Assembly: GCF_015711605.1 (NCBI RefSeq)
Contig: NZ_JABTEZ010000006.1
Location: 1-64,000, forward strand
Length of the DNA stretch: 64,000 nt
Direction: 5' to 3'
DNA from: Planomonospora sp. ID67723
GTDB taxonomy: Bacteria; Actinomycetota; Actinomycetes; Streptosporangiales; Streptosporangiaceae
The number at the start of each line of letters is the position of its first letter. Position 1 is the first letter of the stretch. The notes below the pieces were generated by a model. The model was not told the DNA's origin. It searched no databases and worked only from the letters and a program-made list of their open reading frames with translations. The translations under genes were made by a program, and so were the position numbers. This document shows, piece by piece, positions 63,186 to 64,000 of the stretch.

Positions 63186-64000
63186 CAGACCTCCCGCGCT
63201 GCCGCGAGCAGGCGCGCGACTCCGGCCGCGCGATCGGTCAGGTGCAGCCGTACGGCCGGGCGGGCGCGCTTGACCAGGGCGCCCTGGTCGCCCAGGGCCT
63301 GGGCGAGCTGGAGGCGGCCCAGAGTGTACGGCTTGCCGGGAACCTCCAGGTCGCTCTCGTTCGCCCCGGTGATCTGCAGGAACACGCCGTTCTGCGGGCC
63401 GCCCTTGTGGTATTGGCCGGTGGAGTGCAGGAACCGGGGGCCCCACCCGAAGGTGACCGGCCGGTCGGTCCTGATCGCGAGCAGGCTGCGCAGCGTGGCC
63501 GGGTCGGCCGCGCTCCAGGCGTCGGTCATGGCCTCGAACGAGGCGCCCTCGGCCACGGGGGCGTCGAAAGCCGCCTCCCGGTCGAGGTAGGCCATGATCG
63601 TCAGGTAGCCGTCGTCGGGGATGGCCTCCAGCAGCCTGGTGAGCACCTCCGGCAGGTCCTTGGCGCCTTCGGCCTGCGCGCCGTACACCTCGACCGGACC
63701 GTCGACCAGGGCGGGCGCGGCCGAGGGGAGCTCGCCGGCGGCCAGCAGCGCGCCGGTGTTCTCCTTGGACTCGGTCACGTTCGGCTGGTTGAACGGGTCG
63801 ATGCCGAGGACCCGTCCGGCGATCGCCGTTGCGTACTCCCAGACGAGGAACTGCGCGCCCAGCGGGCCGCTGACCGTCACCGCGCCGTCGGACTCGATCC
63901 CGACGACCAGCTCGTCGTCGGCCTCGTTGGGGTCGGCGCCGACGACCGGCAGGATGCCCTTGGCGGACTTGCCGGTGGACTCGGCGACCAGCTGCTCGAT
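63185..64000 (-). CDS. pgi: glucose-6-phosphate isomerase, N-terminal part outside window
   Basis: The last 271 residues are visible and the frame runs off the right edge. LVAESTGKSAKGILPVVGAD is the phosphate-loop region typical of Pgi in actinomycetes, FNQPNVTESKENT follows, and SLLAIRTDRPVTFGWGPRFL with HSTGQYHKGGPQNGVFLQIT gives the active-site His and Lys region. The protein belongs to the divergent actinobacterial Pgi type often found beside transaldolase. It interconverts glucose-6-phosphate and fructose-6-phosphate and is coupled to zwf by a one-base overlap. Confidence 0.88.
   Translation of the reverse strand: MEQLVAESTGKSAKGILPVVGADPNEADDELVVGIESDGAVTVSGPLGAQFLVWEYATAIAGRVLGIDPFNQPNVTESKENTGALLAAGELPSAAPALVDGPVEVYGAQAEGAKDLPEVLTRLLEAIPDDGYLTIMAYLDREAAFDAPVAEGASFEAMTDAWSAADPATLRSLLAIRTDRPVTFGWGPRFLHSTGQYHKGGPQNGVFLQITGANESDLEVPGKPYTLGRLQLAQALGDQGALVKRARPAVRLHLTDRAAGVARLLAAAREV

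Overview
The window is very GC-rich and codon use is biased to G or C in third positions. It carries whiA, rbpA, a GerW/YtfJ protein, steA/steB, the glucose-6-phosphate dehydrogenase partner opcA, and mycothiol-type DinB-fold enzymes. This points to a sporulating filamentous actinomycete. The gene set and order suggest Streptosporangiales, but that placement is inference. It is a chromosomal core region. I saw no rRNA, tRNA, insertion sequence, prophage or CRISPR array. Both edges cut genes: a TPR-type protein on the left and pgi on the right.

Layout. 0-9.4 kb: housekeeping and poorly known genes (TPR proteins, metallo-hydrolase, SSB-like protein, DUF1015 protein, HAD phosphatase, SCP2 protein, a basic-tailed phasin-like protein), then tlyA-nadK. 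9.6-17.4 kb: recN, then a tightly coupled set of steA, steB, an MraY/WecA-like membrane protein, a MurJ-type flippase and a GT4 glycosyltransferase. It reads as a cell-envelope or septation unit. 17.6-21.8 kb: a Mn-type yybP-ykoY riboswitch ahead of a TerC-family exporter, the phosphatidylethanolamine pair psd-pssA, and a convergent metallo-hydrolase/maleylpyruvate isomerase-family pair. 22-31.9 kb: uvrA, two Tat/lipoprotein Rieske proteins, uvrC-rapZ-yvcK-whiA and a small membrane protein. uvrA and uvrC both carry a damage-promoter motif of the RecA_NDp/PafBC type. 32-36 kb: gap-pgk-tpiA, secG and rbpA, with a DasR-like operator ahead of gap.

36-43.4 kb is more accessory. It holds an N-acyl-D-amino-acid deacylase/IclR/PfkB-kinase operon with a perfect operator palindrome, a two-EF-hand peptide, an unrecognised 666-residue protein, a decayed gene remnant and a secreted protein. 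43.5-59.7 kb holds several small regulator-plus-enzyme modules (ArsR/SRPBCC/DinB; ADP-ribosylglycohydrolase against a winged-helix protein; haloalkane dehalogenase against MarR; NTF2-fold protein against TetR). Most have clear palindromes in the shared promoter region. The same stretch includes an amidohydrolase, an FAD oxidoreductase, an ACT-GNAT acetyltransferase, a Clp-N-only protein, an adenosine deaminase and an MMPL transporter. 59.8-64 kb is the oxidative pentose phosphate block pgi-zwf-opcA-pgl.

The most notable signals are regulatory: a shared damage promoter on uvrA and uvrC, a riboswitch whose last conserved segment can pair with the Shine-Dalgarno site, a DasR-like site on the lower-glycolysis operon, and overlapping divergent promoters built into twin TetR operators. 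All function calls rest on motif recognition by eye.
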